A stretch of DNA of 64,000 nucleotides from Paenibacillus silvestris (GCF_009882985.1 NZ_WTUZ01000017.1:43854-107853); one strand, 5' to 3'. Counted from the first letter of the stretch, positions 1-8,721 are shown. Made by a program: numbers and translations. The notes: generated from the letters alone by a model not told the origin.

Positions 1-1092
1 GGCCGCTACGCGGATCGCCATGGCCGGCGTGCAGCACTAACGCTTTCCATTACTGTCATGGCCAGTGGTTCCCTCATTATTGCTTTCACCCCGAGTTATG
101 GCAGCATTGGCGTCCTGGCTCCTATTATTCTGGTTTTAGCTCGTCTCCTCCAAGGGCTGTCGCTTGGTGGAGAGTATGGAACCTCAGCAACATACTTATC
201 CGAAATGGCCAGTAGTGGCCGCCGCGGCTTCTACTCGAGCTTCCAGTATGTCACACTAATTGCTGGTCAGCTGGTGGCATTAGGAGTTCAAATCATCCTA
301 CAGCTAATGCTCAGTGAACCTGATATGAAGTCTTGGGGCTGGCGTATTCCCTTTGTCATTGGTGCTCTAGGAGCTTTAGCTGTACTATGGCTCCGGCGCT
401 CGATGGACGAATCGGAGCAATTCTCGAAGATGGATTCCAAAAGCCGGTCTAGAGCTGGAACGGTTCGCGCCCTGATGAAATACCCCAAGGCGGTGCTTAC
501 AGTAATTGGACTAACCTTAGGTGGGACGGTCGCCTTCTATACTTACACGACCTATTTACAGAAGTACATGGTAAATACGGTAGGACTCAATAAGGAAGTC
601 GTCTCTTGGATCAACTTTATTGCCCTGCTCGTATTTGTCGGACTTCAGCCACTTGCTGGCATGCTGTCTGACCGGATCGGACGACGCCCGTTATTAATCT
701 GGTTCGGGATTCTCGGAACGTTGCTTACCGTGCCATTGTTTATGATCCTGGAGAATACAAAGAATCCTATCGGTGCTTTTTTTCTCATGCTGGCGGGTCT
801 CATTATTGTCACAGGTTATACTTCTATCAATGCGATCGTTAAAGCCGAACTCTTCCCGACTGAAGTCCGTGCTCTTGGAGTAGGTTTTCCTTATGGCGTC
901 ACCGTCGCGGTATTCGGTGGGACTGCAGAATTCATTGCATTATTGTTCAAGAGCATTGGGTCAGAGTCGCTTTTCTACTTTTATGTAGCTGTCTGTATTG
1001 CTATTAGTTTCATCGTCTACTGGCGGATGGGTGAATCTTCAAAAGTCTCTCAAATCGAAGCCGAGAACGACTCAATAATAAAGAGAAAATAA
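1..1092 (+). CDS. MFS transporter, MHS (metabolite:H+ symporter) type, 5' end missing
   Basis: The frame is open from base 1 with no start, so the N-terminus lies outside the window; about 363 residues remain. Two copies of the MFS loop motif are visible: GRYADRHGRR at the very start (loop 2-3) and GMLSDRIGRR near nt 655-687 (loop 8-9), each between hydrophobic helices. The segment RLLQGLSLGGEYGTSATYLSEMA is typical of the MHS family (proline/betaine, dicarboxylate and shikimate carriers), which use proton symport at the cytoplasmic membrane. About ten membrane segments remain. The exact substrate cannot be read from the sequence. It converges on the L25 gene and shares the hairpin at 1170-1247 as a terminator. 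Confidence 0.88.
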   Translation, partial: GRYADRHGRRAALTLSITVMASGSLIIAFTPSYGSIGVLAPIILVLARLLQGLSLGGEYGTSATYLSEMASSGRRGFYSSFQYVTLIAGQLVALGVQIILQLMLSEPDMKSWGWRIPFVIGALGALAVLWLRRSMDESEQFSKMDSKSRSRAGTVRALMKYPKAVLTVIGLTLGGTVAFYTYTTYLQKYMVNTVGLNKEVVSWINFIALLVFVGLQPLAGMLSDRIGRRPLLIWFGILGTLLTVPLFMILENTKNPIGAFFLMLAGLIIVTGYTSINAIVKAELFPTEVRALGVGFPYGVTVAVFGGTAEFIALLFKSIGSESLFYFYVAVCIAISFIVYWRMGESSKVSQIEAENDSIIKRK

Positions 1093-1169
1093 TTAAATTT
1101 TTCGTTTGAAATATCAATCGAGTTGCAAGAGTTTTGTCTAATTCTTAAAAATGAAAAGCAAAAAAAGTA

Positions 1170-1247
1170 AAAAATCCCCTTGCAAGATGAGGTGTCTTAG
1201 TTCATGAATCCATGAACCTAGACACTACCCAGCTTAAGGGGATTTTT
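1170..1247. terminator. Long imperfect palindrome, probable bidirectional terminator
   Basis: Two 37-nt arms (1170-1206 and 1211-1247) surround a 4-nt loop. The outer 12 bp pair perfectly (A-run, TCCCCTT against AAGGGGA, T-run). About ten unpaired bases per arm follow, then a 15-bp inner stem with two mismatches. The A/T runs at both ends suit termination from either side of the convergent MFS and L25 genes. It is unusually long for a simple terminator. Confidence 0.75.
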
Positions 1248-1285
1248 AACTATTCTATCTATATTTAATGTTTGAATGGTTGCGT

Positions 1286-1855
1286 CTAGGCAGTAGCTTC
1301 GACTTCCTCATGCACGGTTTTGATTTGAATCATAACCGTATTCGGATCCGTCAGCACTTCAATACCATCCTTGAAAATCAGGTCGGAAACGATAAGTTTG
1401 TCGCCAACATCAAGGCCACTAATATCCACTTCCATCGAAGTAGGCAAATTACCTGGCATACAACGAACCTCTACTTCATACATTTCAATTTGCAGAACCC
1501 CGCCAGATTTAATGCCAATGGCCTCTCCAGAAAACTGAATGGTCACTTTGCTGTCCATGATTTCAGACATATTTACATGATGAAAGTCGATATGCAGCAG
1601 ATTGCCAGACATAGCATCCCTTTGAACGCTCTGAACGACGACTGGAATTACTTTTTCATCGGATGTATTTCCTTGCAGAATAGCTCGCGGATTTTTTCTC
1701 AAAATATCCAGCATTTCTTTTTCATTTACTTCTACTGATAAAGTATCTTTACCAATCCCATATAACACAGCTGGGATGCGTCCCTGTTTTCTTGCTTGAT
1801 TGATTTGAGACTTTGTTTCACCAGTGCGCTTGTTCAATTGAATAAATTTACTCAT
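1286..1855 (-). CDS. ctc: 50S ribosomal protein L25 / general stress protein Ctc
   Basis: This 189-residue protein matches the two-domain Ctc/TL5 form of L25: an N-terminal 5S rRNA-binding beta-barrel (about residues 1-95, with RKQGRIPAVLYG near the start) and a C-terminal TL5 domain (about 100-185, with the ending motif typical of the long form). It binds 5S rRNA in the large ribosomal subunit. In Bacillus subtilis the gene is under sigma-B; here a consensus sigma-A promoter lies just upstream and no sigma-B-like site was seen. The gene is monocistronic, ending at the shared hairpin. The C-terminal tail HEEVEATA is acidic as in relatives. Confidence 0.95.
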   Translation of the reverse strand: MSKFIQLNKRTGETKSQINQARKQGRIPAVLYGIGKDTLSVEVNEKEMLDILRKNPRAILQGNTSDEKVIPVVVQSVQRDAMSGNLLHIDFHHVNMSEIMDSKVTIQFSGEAIGIKSGGVLQIEMYEVEVRCMPGNLPTSMEVDISGLDVGDKLIVSDLIFKDGIEVLTDPNTVMIQIKTVHEEVEATA

Positions 1856-1874
1856 TTGTTTGTTTCCCGCTCTC

Positions 1875-1930
1875 TTTGACCATAAATTCTTGTCAAAGCG
1901 ATTATAACATGACCATAAAATCTAGTCAAA
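1875..1930 (-). promoter_or_regulatory. ctc promoter overlapped by two copies of a dyad repeat
   Basis: On the minus strand there is TTGACT (1924-1929), a 17-nt spacer and TATAAT (1901-1906), a perfect-spacing sigma-A promoter. Two similar 23-bp elements frame it: TTTGAC-N11-GTCAAA at 1875-1897 and CATGAC-N11-GTCAAA at 1908-1930, with centres 33 bp (about three helical turns) apart. The N11 spacers are nearly identical. One copy covers the -35 region and the other the transcription start, which is the geometry of a repressor operator pair. No candidate regulator was identified. Confidence 0.7.
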
Positions 1931-1952
1931 TTTTGATGGAACGCACTCGTTA

Positions 1953-2894
1953 CTATTCATACTCCATAAATGGATCAGGGATCTCAATCTGATAAGCCTC
2001 TGCATCACTAACGCCAACAGAAAGTACGGCTCGCCCATTGCTCAGCCGTATAAGCCCACCGCTAAAAATAACATCTTCAAGATCATGCCGTTTGCCAGGA
2101 CCTCTTGGAAAATCACTTCTAACTGCAATAATTTTCATTGGTGTCTTCTCACAGGTCTCGGGGTTTAGCGAAAAGACCATGGAATAATAATGTTTGTTTC
2201 CCACTGTATCAAAGCAGGCTACATGTCCCAGAACACCTACATGACCATTCCCCAGTAAATGGGCTTCGTTCGCACCGCCCCATTCTTCAGAGACAAATTG
2301 TTCTCGTAGAATTTCCGCATTAATGAAAGTTTGCTCATTGAGCTCCTCCAGCGAGTTAATGATTGTAAACCCGATTTGCCCTCTCCCACCACGTTCTCCC
2401 TGTGGTCTAGTAAAGACACCAACTCTACCATCGTTAAGTTCAATTAGACGAATATCCTTCATCGTACCAGGTCCAGATGAGAAGTGACATAATGAATCAA
2501 TTTGAAAACCACGATAAAATTGGGTTACCCACGACACAATTTTACTCGGATTATCAGCAGCCGTGATGACTTCAACTCCGCCAACTATCAATTCACCTTT
2601 GATAATGGTCATACATGGATCTTGCAAGTTATAGGTGTGTGTATGTATTCGGGGACTCCAAACCTGGTTTTTGCACGTAAAAAAGAAGACTTGAGAGAAC
2701 TCACTATCCCGTTCCTCAACTCTTCCTAGGATAACTTCCTCCCCGTCGTACTGAAATGGGGCCGTTATATTGTAGACATCGCGATTTCCGACCCCAGAGA
2801 AGGTTAGTTTCTGCACTTTTGTTAATCTAGGGTTAGCAAAAAAGGTTTCCAGAAGCTGTTTACAGCTCTCTGTTGTTCTCGATTTCCTTGTCAT
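1953..2894 (-). CDS. DUF1861 / MTP-like protein (GH130-like propeller, candidate beta-1,2-mannoside transferase or phosphorylase)
   Basis: This 313-residue cytosolic protein (no signal, no membrane span) has the repeated short beta-strand pattern of a five-bladed propeller and matches the DUF1861 family as I know it: GGVEVI near 105, MKDIRLIELNDGRVGVFTRPQG near 165-185, EWGGANEAHLL near 225 and RHDLEDVIFSGGL near 270. To my knowledge the family contains bacterial proteins and the Leishmania MTP enzymes (CAZy GT108), which make and phosphorolyse beta-1,2-mannan. Function here is inferred from that link and from the neighbouring ManC and GT4 genes. The start has GGAGG six bases upstream. It overlaps the 3' end of the HTH gene by 35 bp, so the two are co-transcribed. 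No terminator separates it from ctc. Confidence 0.75.
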   Translation of the reverse strand: MTRKSRTTESCKQLLETFFANPRLTKVQKLTFSGVGNRDVYNITAPFQYDGEEVILGRVEERDSEFSQVFFFTCKNQVWSPRIHTHTYNLQDPCMTIIKGELIVGGVEVITAADNPSKIVSWVTQFYRGFQIDSLCHFSSGPGTMKDIRLIELNDGRVGVFTRPQGERGGRGQIGFTIINSLEELNEQTFINAEILREQFVSEEWGGANEAHLLGNGHVGVLGHVACFDTVGNKHYYSMVFSLNPETCEKTPMKIIAVRSDFPRGPGKRHDLEDVIFSGGLIRLSNGRAVLSVGVSDAEAYQIEIPDPFMEYE

Positions 2895-3159
2895 TGCTGT
2901 CCTCCTGATAATGCATCGATGTATCTATCTTCCAATCACTTTCTACATCCATTTCGATGCCAATGAGCTGTCCAGGTTGGACATTAAAATACAGACAAAG
3001 CTTTAGTAATAAATCCCTAGGATACTGTACCATCTCATCCTTATACATACGCCGAACGGAATCAAAATGATAGTTAATCTCTTTAGCGAGCTTACGAATA
3101 GATAATTTGGGATCGTGATTTTCCATAACTTCTTTTAGTTTACTGCGTATGACTGTCAC
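2860..3159 (-). CDS. Small HTH (Cro/C1-like) transcriptional regulator
   Basis: The GTG at 3159 is preceded by GGAGG at 7 nt and gives a 99-residue protein; the longer open frame to 3231 has no ribosome site and would run through the promoter. Residues about 10-60 form an XRE-type helix-turn-helix (KLSIRKLAKEINYHFDSVRRMYKDE, then LLLKLCLYFNVQPGQLI). The C-terminal 30 residues are acidic and probably disordered. It is the first gene of the leftward arm, overlapping the DUF1861 gene, and faces the GT4-ManC operon. It probably controls both through the palindrome at 3202-3215; that is inference. Confidence 0.8.
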   Translation of the reverse strand: MTVIRSKLKEVMENHDPKLSIRKLAKEINYHFDSVRRMYKDEMVQYPRDLLLKLCLYFNVQPGQLIGIEMDVESDWKIDTSMHYQEDSNDKEIENNREL

Positions 3160-3177
3160 ACATACACCTCCATCTTT

Positions 3178-3206
3178 AATATATAGGGTAAGCAAGGGTG
3201 AGTCAA
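3178..3206 (-). promoter_or_regulatory. Sigma-A promoter of the HTH-DUF1861 operon
   Basis: On the minus strand there is TTGACT (3201-3206), a 17-nt spacer and TATATT (3178-3183). The start would fall about 12 nt before the GGAGG of the HTH gene. Confidence 0.7.
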
Positions 3207-3215
3207 TAAATTGAC
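3202..3215. promoter_or_regulatory. Perfect 14-bp palindrome between divergent promoters (candidate operator)
   Basis: GTCAATAAATTGAC is a perfect inverted repeat that contains most of the -35 hexamers of both divergent promoters. A protein bound here would block both operons at once. The obvious candidate is the HTH protein encoded at 2860-3159. Confidence 0.55.
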
Positions 3216-3239
3216 AAGAAAAAATGGTCATGTTATAGT
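3211..3239 (+). promoter_or_regulatory. Sigma-A promoter of the GT4-ManC operon
   Basis: TTGACA (3211-3216), a 17-nt spacer and TATAGT (3234-3239) form a near-consensus promoter. The predicted leader to the ATG at 3368 is about 120 nt. Confidence 0.75.
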
Positions 3240-3367
3240 GATAGCAGGAAATAATTTTTGAATTTTCTGAAAATAAAATACCCCATTCCCAAAAAGAATT
3301 AAAGATCTATCTTTATATTCTTTTTTTTGTGTTCCAGAAATCGCGATCCAACATGGAGGCTCATTAT

Positions 3368-4558
3368 ATGAAGTATACAAACAGCAATCGGAATATCGTT
3401 TTTTTAAGTACTAGCCTGCCGAGAGAATGCGGTATAGCTACGTTTACACAAGATTTATTAGATGAACTACAGCACATCAAAGGTTTTAACAAGCCTAGTA
3501 TCATTGCAATCAATAACAAGGAAACTTACAACTATGAAGACCAAGTGATAAGGGAAATTGATCAACACAAACTGTCGGATTATATAGAAACAGCCGATTA
3601 TCTTAACACATCAGATGTTGATCTCCTCGTTATTCAGCATGAATTCGGTATTTACGGCGGAGTAAGCGGTGAATATTTGATTCCATTCGTCGAGAGATTG
3701 GCTATACCTTTTGTCGTCATTTTTCATACTGTGTTAACAACACCATCTACCAAGCAGCGGCACATCATGAATCGAGTTGCAGAGCTAAGTGTTAAAGCTG
3801 TCACGATGGCGCAATCTACAGTAACCGATTTAACCTCCATTTATGGCGTTGATGCCGCCAAAATCTCATTCATTCACCATGGTGTGCCCCATGTCCAAAC
3901 CGGATCGAGATCAGAGCTTAAAGAGCAATATGGCTTTGCAGATCGGAAAATTTTATCCACCTTTGGCTTTTTAAGCCCAGGCAAAGGAATTGAATACAGC
4001 ATTGAGGCCATGCGCGGAGTGGTCGAACAGCATCCGGATTCTCTCTACATGGTTTGGGGGAAAACACATCCGGTCGTTAAACAAGAAACGGGCGAAGTAT
4101 ACAGACAAAAATTGATGGATCTTGTGGACGAATTTGATTTAACGCGTAACGTTCGCTTCGTCGACAAGCTTCTAACGCAGGATGAAGTTATTCAATCCTT
4201 AGTCATGTCAGACATTTATTTGACTCCTTATTTAGGAAAGGATCAAGCTGTTAGCGGAACGTTGGCGTACGGAGTCGGTTATGGAAGGGTTATTGTCTCT
4301 ACACCTTACCGATATGCCGAGGAAATGCTGGCGAATGGCAGAGGCTTACTGGCTAATTTCCGCGATTCAGTCTCCTTGGAAGCTTGCATCCTTCTATTAC
4401 TGAATAATCCTGCTAGAATAACGGAAATGGAAAATCGTACGCTCGAACTGGGAAAAACCATGCTTTGGAACGAAATTGCCAAAACGTATGCCGACATCTT
4501 TCAAGAAATAATACAAGATTCAGAGTCAACTACAATAAAACACTTAGGAGTGATTTAA
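3368..4558 (+). CDS. Glycosyltransferase family 4
   Basis: The ATG at 3368 has GGAGG 8 nt upstream and gives 396 residues; an earlier in-frame ATG at 3329 lacks a ribosome site. The protein has the GT-B two-domain plan. N-terminal domain: STSLPRECGIATFTQDLL (about 10-27) and QHEFGIYGG. C-terminal nucleotide-sugar domain: FGFLSPGKGIEYSIEAM (about 200) and the E-x7-E region around SGTLAYGVGYGRVIVSTPYRYAEEML (about 300-325). It is cytosolic and transfers a hexose from a nucleotide donor, probably GDP-mannose because ManC is two genes downstream. It overlaps the next gene by one base (TAATG). Acceptor unknown. Confidence 0.88.
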   Translation: MKYTNSNRNIVFLSTSLPRECGIATFTQDLLDELQHIKGFNKPSIIAINNKETYNYEDQVIREIDQHKLSDYIETADYLNTSDVDLLVIQHEFGIYGGVSGEYLIPFVERLAIPFVVIFHTVLTTPSTKQRHIMNRVAELSVKAVTMAQSTVTDLTSIYGVDAAKISFIHHGVPHVQTGSRSELKEQYGFADRKILSTFGFLSPGKGIEYSIEAMRGVVEQHPDSLYMVWGKTHPVVKQETGEVYRQKLMDLVDEFDLTRNVRFVDKLLTQDEVIQSLVMSDIYLTPYLGKDQAVSGTLAYGVGYGRVIVSTPYRYAEEMLANGRGLLANFRDSVSLEACILLLLNNPARITEMENRTLELGKTMLWNEIAKTYADIFQEIIQDSESTTIKHLGVI

Positions 4559-5664
4559 TGCAAGTGCAAACGAAACTGCAGTTTAAGGCCGAATACATGC
4601 GTACGTTAACGGATGATACAGGCATTTTTCAACATACTAAGTTTGGAGTACCTGATCGGTCGAAAGGATATACGACGGATGATAACGCACGAGCATTAAT
4701 AGCAGCCGTTTTATTGTACAGTAAGCAAAGAGATTCCATCTCATTAGATCTCATTTATACTTATGTTTCCTTTATCCACCATGCACAGAATACCGATGGA
4801 TACTTTAGAAACTTCATGGATTACAATCGTTCATTTACAGAGGATAGTGGCTCTGAGGATTGTCAAGGACGCACACTTTGGGCATTAGGATTCGCGATCG
4901 CCCATGCTTCTTGTCTGCCTGATAATGTACTTAATACCTGCCGATATTTAATCAATCAGGCATTACCGCATATTGAGCAGCTAGGTTCTCCCCGTGCTGG
5001 AGCCTATGCGATTATCGGTCTAAGTTATTTACTAGAAACCCCTGATGCCTTAACTTACTCCTTCCCCTATCTCCATATACCAAGTACCGCAGAAGAAAAA
5101 GCTTTTCTACCAAGAGCATTCATCATTGATGTGATTGAAAAAATAGCGGTCCGACTTCATAATCAATATGTTCACAATAAGGGTAACGATTGGAATTGGT
5201 TTGAAGATAGTCTTACCTACGGAAACTCCATGCTGCCATGGGCACTTTTAAAAGCGTCATATATCTCAAAAACAATTAGTTTAAAGGAAACTGCTAAGGA
5301 AAGCCTGGATTTTCTAGTATCCAAAACCTTTACTAAGGAAGGTTATTATAAGCCGATTGGCAGCCATGGCTGGCAGTTGCGAGGTGATCCGGCCGCTCTC
5401 TACGACGAACAGCCCATTGAGGCCTGTGAAATGCTACTTGCTTGTAAAGAGGCCGCAATTGTGCTCCATGATCCCGCTTATTTGAAGATAGCAGCCTTAT
5501 GCTATGAATGGTATTTAGGCCATAATTCATTAAACCTCTCTCTCATTGACCCTCAAACCGGAGCTTGTTACGATGGCATCCATGCCACAGGGCTGAACCT
5601 TAATCAAGGTTCTGAGAGTATTATTTCCTTCTCCATTGCCCATTTAGTGATGCATCATGAATAA
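4558..5664 (+). CDS. GT4-associated (alpha/alpha)6-barrel-like protein
   Basis: The start at 4558 overlaps the GT4 stop and has AGGAG upstream, giving 368 residues; the longer frame beginning inside the GT4 gene is unlikely. Motifs include FGVPDRSKGYTTDDNARALIA (about 25-45), QNTDGYFRNFMDYNRSF, EDCQGRTLWALGFA and WNWFEDSLTYGNSMLPWALL, a repeated helix-pair pattern like glycoside-hydrolase alpha/alpha barrels. I recall similar sequences as a domain attached to GT4 enzymes; here it is a separate gene. Conserved Asp/Glu residues (TTDDN, EDCQGR, WFEDSL) could form an active site, so it may be a hydrolase, phosphorylase or transferase on the same glycan. No signal peptide. It overlaps manC by 8 bp. 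Confidence 0.7.
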   Translation: MQVQTKLQFKAEYMRTLTDDTGIFQHTKFGVPDRSKGYTTDDNARALIAAVLLYSKQRDSISLDLIYTYVSFIHHAQNTDGYFRNFMDYNRSFTEDSGSEDCQGRTLWALGFAIAHASCLPDNVLNTCRYLINQALPHIEQLGSPRAGAYAIIGLSYLLETPDALTYSFPYLHIPSTAEEKAFLPRAFIIDVIEKIAVRLHNQYVHNKGNDWNWFEDSLTYGNSMLPWALLKASYISKTISLKETAKESLDFLVSKTFTKEGYYKPIGSHGWQLRGDPAALYDEQPIEACEMLLACKEAAIVLHDPAYLKIAALCYEWYLGHNSLNLSLIDPQTGACYDGIHATGLNLNQGSESIISFSIAHLVMHHE

Positions 5665-6736
5665 ATTTGCTACCATCCTCGCTGGTGGGGGCGGAACTCG
5701 CTTCTGGCCGCTCTCTAGACAGGAGATTCCTAAGCAGCTTCTAAACATTAGTGGAAATGACATTATGCTGAATGATACAATCGAACGATTCAAAGGCATT
5801 ATCCCACAAGAAAATACCGTTATTGTTACGAACCGCTCTCAAGCAGTTCTGCTCGAGAGCATTATGCATAGCAGTGTTTCGAAAAGCAACATTTTGATCG
5901 AGCCCGTTGCCAGAAACACAGCTGCAAGCATACTTTTCGCGGCGTTATCCATAGAAAAATCACACGGTAATTCCTTAATGGTCGTCTTGCCTTCTGATCA
6001 TTATATTACCGATGAACAACAATTTCGGCTTACCTTAGACGAAGCCTGTACAGTTGCAATGAAGACAGACAAAATCGTTACCATTGGAATTAAGCCGACA
6101 TTTCCATCGACCGGGTACGGTTATATCGCCTTTGATAAAGAACCTATTTCTTCAAATCCTGTTGCTGTATACGAAGTAGCTGAATTTGTAGAAAAACCGA
6201 ACTTTCAGAAAGCGCAAGGCTATCTTTCATTAGGTAATTATTTATGGAATAGCGGAATATTCATTTGGAAAACTTCCGTCATTATTGATAATTTCAAGCG
6301 ATACTTGCCTCGGCTGTATAAGACAATGCTGCCGATCAGCGATTATTTGGGCACAAATCAGGAAGAGGAAGTTATTAATAACATTTATCCCACGCTTCAA
6401 AATATTTCGATTGATTACGGAATCCTTGAGCGCTCGGATGAAGTCGTTGTTCTGTCTGGCCAATTTGGCTGGAATGATATCGGCAGCTGGGACGCGCTCG
6501 GCGCGATCTTCCCGCCGGATCCATCGGGAAATATTATTAAAGCCAATCATATGGGCATAGATACACGAAATTCAATCATATACGGAAATGGTAGGCTAAT
6601 CACAACAATTGGTGTAGATGGCTTCATCATAGCGGATACTGGAGATGCACTTTTGATATGTCCCAAAGACAAAGCGCAATCTGTTAAGGATATCGTTGAT
6701 CTATTGAAGGAAAAAGGAATGACTGAGTATATCTAA
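5657..6736 (+). CDS. manC: Mannose-1-phosphate guanylyltransferase
   Basis: The N-terminus MNKFATILAGGGGTRFWPLSRQEIPKQLL carries the nucleotidyltransferase signature GGxGTRxWPLSR and the downstream PKQ lysine. Further motifs are PSDHYI, FVEKP near 180 and LWNSGIFIW near 200. The protein has 359 residues, about the size of the single-function GDP-mannose pyrophosphorylase without a C-terminal isomerase domain. It makes GDP-mannose from GTP and mannose-1-phosphate in the cytosol. It is the last gene of the GT4 operon and strongly suggests that the donor of that operon is GDP-mannose. A clean terminator follows at 6748. Confidence 0.93.
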   Translation: MNKFATILAGGGGTRFWPLSRQEIPKQLLNISGNDIMLNDTIERFKGIIPQENTVIVTNRSQAVLLESIMHSSVSKSNILIEPVARNTAASILFAALSIEKSHGNSLMVVLPSDHYITDEQQFRLTLDEACTVAMKTDKIVTIGIKPTFPSTGYGYIAFDKEPISSNPVAVYEVAEFVEKPNFQKAQGYLSLGNYLWNSGIFIWKTSVIIDNFKRYLPRLYKTMLPISDYLGTNQEEEVINNIYPTLQNISIDYGILERSDEVVVLSGQFGWNDIGSWDALGAIFPPDPSGNIIKANHMGIDTRNSIIYGNGRLITTIGVDGFIIADTGDALLICPKDKAQSVKDIVDLLKEKGMTEYI

Positions 6737-6747
6737 CTCTTGAATTT

Positions 6748-6778
6748 AAAACCCTTACCACCGTGGTAAGGGTTTTTG
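6748..6778. terminator. Rho-independent terminator after manC
   Basis: An 11-bp perfect stem (CCCTTACCAC/GTGGTAAGGG with flanking A and T) has a 2-nt loop and TTTTT on the plus side and TTTTAAA on the minus side. It probably serves both manC and the convergent ilvD. Confidence 0.9.
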
Positions 6779-6826
6779 TTAACATCTATTTCATATTGCT
6801 CTACCCTGGTTTCTTCTAAACACAAC

Positions 6827-8515
6827 TTAGAATAAGTCTGTAACAGCCCCTTTGGATGCAGATGAAACTAATCTTGCGTATTTACTGAGAACACCTGTCG
6901 TAAATTTCAATTGTGGCTGAACCCATTCATTCTTACGCTTCGTAAACTCTTCTTCTGAAACTTCAAAGGAAATTTCTTGTGTTTCACTATCGATGGTAAT
7001 GTTGTCTCCCTCTTGCAGAAATGCAATTGGTCCTCCTACTTGCGCTTCCGGCGCAACATGACCGACTACAAAACCATGTGAACCGCCTGAAAATCTACCA
7101 TCCGTTATGAGCGCAACATCTCCACCAAACCCTTTCCCGACTATTAAAGCGGTAACTGAAAGCATTTCCGGCATGCCCGGTCCACCTTTCGGTCCGCAGT
7201 ACCTAATAACTAGCACATCTCCTTTACGGATCTGGTTTTGTAAGATCGCTTCCGTAGCCTCGGCTTCGCTATCATATACGCGTGCAGGGCCAGTGAAGCG
7301 AGATTTTTTCATCCCAGACATTTTGGCAATTGCGCCCTCTGGAGCCAAATTGCCCTTGAGAACGACCAACGGTCCACTCGTTTTCAAAGGATTATTGAAC
7401 GGACGTATGATGTCTTGATTCTCATGCAACGGTTCTGATGCTGCTAAATTCTCTGCTAACGTTTTACCAGTGATCGTCAAACATTCACCATGAAGAAGAC
7501 CTTGTTCAAGAAGAAGCTTCATCACGCCGGGAACGCCGCCAATATCACTTAGATCCTGCATGACGTACCTTCCACTCGGCTTAAGATCTGCAATGTGTGG
7601 CACTTTTTCACGAATACGTTCGAAATCATCATAGGTTAAATCCACTTGAACAGAGTGTGCAATCGCAATTAAATGTAGGAAAGCGTTCGTTGAGCCCCCC
7701 AATGCCATTACAAGTGTAATCGCATTCTCAAATGCTTTCTTTGTCATAATATCACGCGGATAGATCCCCTTCTCAAGTAGCTCGAGTACCTGCTTACCGG
7801 CTTCTTCGCATTCCAGTGCTTTTAGCGGCGATACCGCTGATGTGGAGGATGATCCAGGAAGACTCATGCCTAAAGCTTCTGCAGCAGATGCCATTGTGTT
7901 AGCTGTATACATCCCTCCGCAAGCTCCGGCCCCAGGACAAGCGTTGCACTCAACCCTGTGAAGCTCCTCATCATTTATTTTACCATCATGATACAAACCT
8001 ACTGCTTCGAAAGCACTAACAATGTCTACGTCTTTACCATCTAGCTTCCCAGGCTGAATTGTTCCGCCGTATACATATACCGCGGGTAAATTCATTCGCC
8101 CAATGGCCATTAAACATGCAGGAGTATTTTTATCGCATCCGCCAACAGCAACAAGCGCATCGAAGCGCTCTGCGTTCGTAACAATTTCAATGGAGTCTGC
8201 AATAACTTCACGACTTGGTAAGGAGTACAGCATCCCGTCATGTCCCATCGAAATTCCATCTGAAACCGTAATGGTGTTAAAAATCAGAGGAGCGCCACCA
8301 TGAAGCTGAATGCCCTTTTTCGCTGCAAGCGCCAATGAATCAATATGCATGTTGCATGGGGTTACTTCACTCCACGTACTCGCTACACCAATCATCGGCT
8401 TCTTGAAATCCTCATCTTGAAAACCTACTGCCCTTAGCATAGCGCGATTAGGGACCCGATTGACTCCTTCACTTATAACTTTACTTCGAATTCTTAAATC
8501 TTTATGAGATGACAT
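6827..8515 (-). CDS. ilvD: Dihydroxy-acid dehydratase
   Basis: This 562-residue protein shows the IlvD/Edd signatures: [14 protein letters not shown] near 120 and [19 protein letters not shown] near 190, giving the Fe-S cluster cysteines, and the C-terminal [16 protein letters not shown] near 470. It dehydrates 2,3-dihydroxy-isovalerate and -methylvalerate to the 2-keto acids of valine and isoleucine synthesis. Length and motifs are normal. It stands alone, not in an ilv-leu operon. No T-box was seen in the 206-bp upstream gap. A possible -10 TATAAT lies at 8604-8609 without a convincing -35. Confidence 0.96.
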   Translation of the reverse strand: MSSHKDLRIRSKVISEGVNRVPNRAMLRAVGFQDEDFKKPMIGVASTWSEVTPCNMHIDSLALAAKKGIQLHGGAPLIFNTITVSDGISMGHDGMLYSLPSREVIADSIEIVTNAERFDALVAVGGCDKNTPACLMAIGRMNLPAVYVYGGTIQPGKLDGKDVDIVSAFEAVGLYHDGKINDEELHRVECNACPGAGACGGMYTANTMASAAEALGMSLPGSSSTSAVSPLKALECEEAGKQVLELLEKGIYPRDIMTKKAFENAITLVMALGGSTNAFLHLIAIAHSVQVDLTYDDFERIREKVPHIADLKPSGRYVMQDLSDIGGVPGVMKLLLEQGLLHGECLTITGKTLAENLAASEPLHENQDIIRPFNNPLKTSGPLVVLKGNLAPEGAIAKMSGMKKSRFTGPARVYDSEAEATEAILQNQIRKGDVLVIRYCGPKGGPGMPEMLSVTALIVGKGFGGDVALITDGRFSGGSHGFVVGHVAPEAQVGGPIAFLQEGDNITIDSETQEISFEVSEEEFTKRKNEWVQPQLKFTTGVLSKYARLVSSASKGAVTDLF

Positions 8516-8721
8516 TCATATCGATCCTTTCACTATTAGATTAGGGCATACAGTTCATGCATAGGCTACAAGACCTTGCCATTTATTCCCTTTAATCGAT
8601 AAGATTATAACCTCACATGCATGCAAACAGTCTATCCATTGAAAAACATTAAATTCACCATGGGATCATGGCATCGTTGCGGTAATATAAATTCAATCTG
8701 TGATTAACTCGGTCTAGTTTC

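Noticed and set aside
1268..1738. 156-residue plus-strand frame opposite ctc
   Set aside because: Complete overlap with the certain L25 gene on the other strand; no ribosome site.
3160..3231. Upstream ATG at 3231 for the HTH gene
   Set aside because: It would place the promoter inside the gene and lacks a ribosome site; the GTG at 3159 follows GGAGG.
8516..8721. T-box or leader peptide for ilvD
   Set aside because: No T-box core, no run of Leu/Val/Ile codons and no terminator-like hairpin in the gap.
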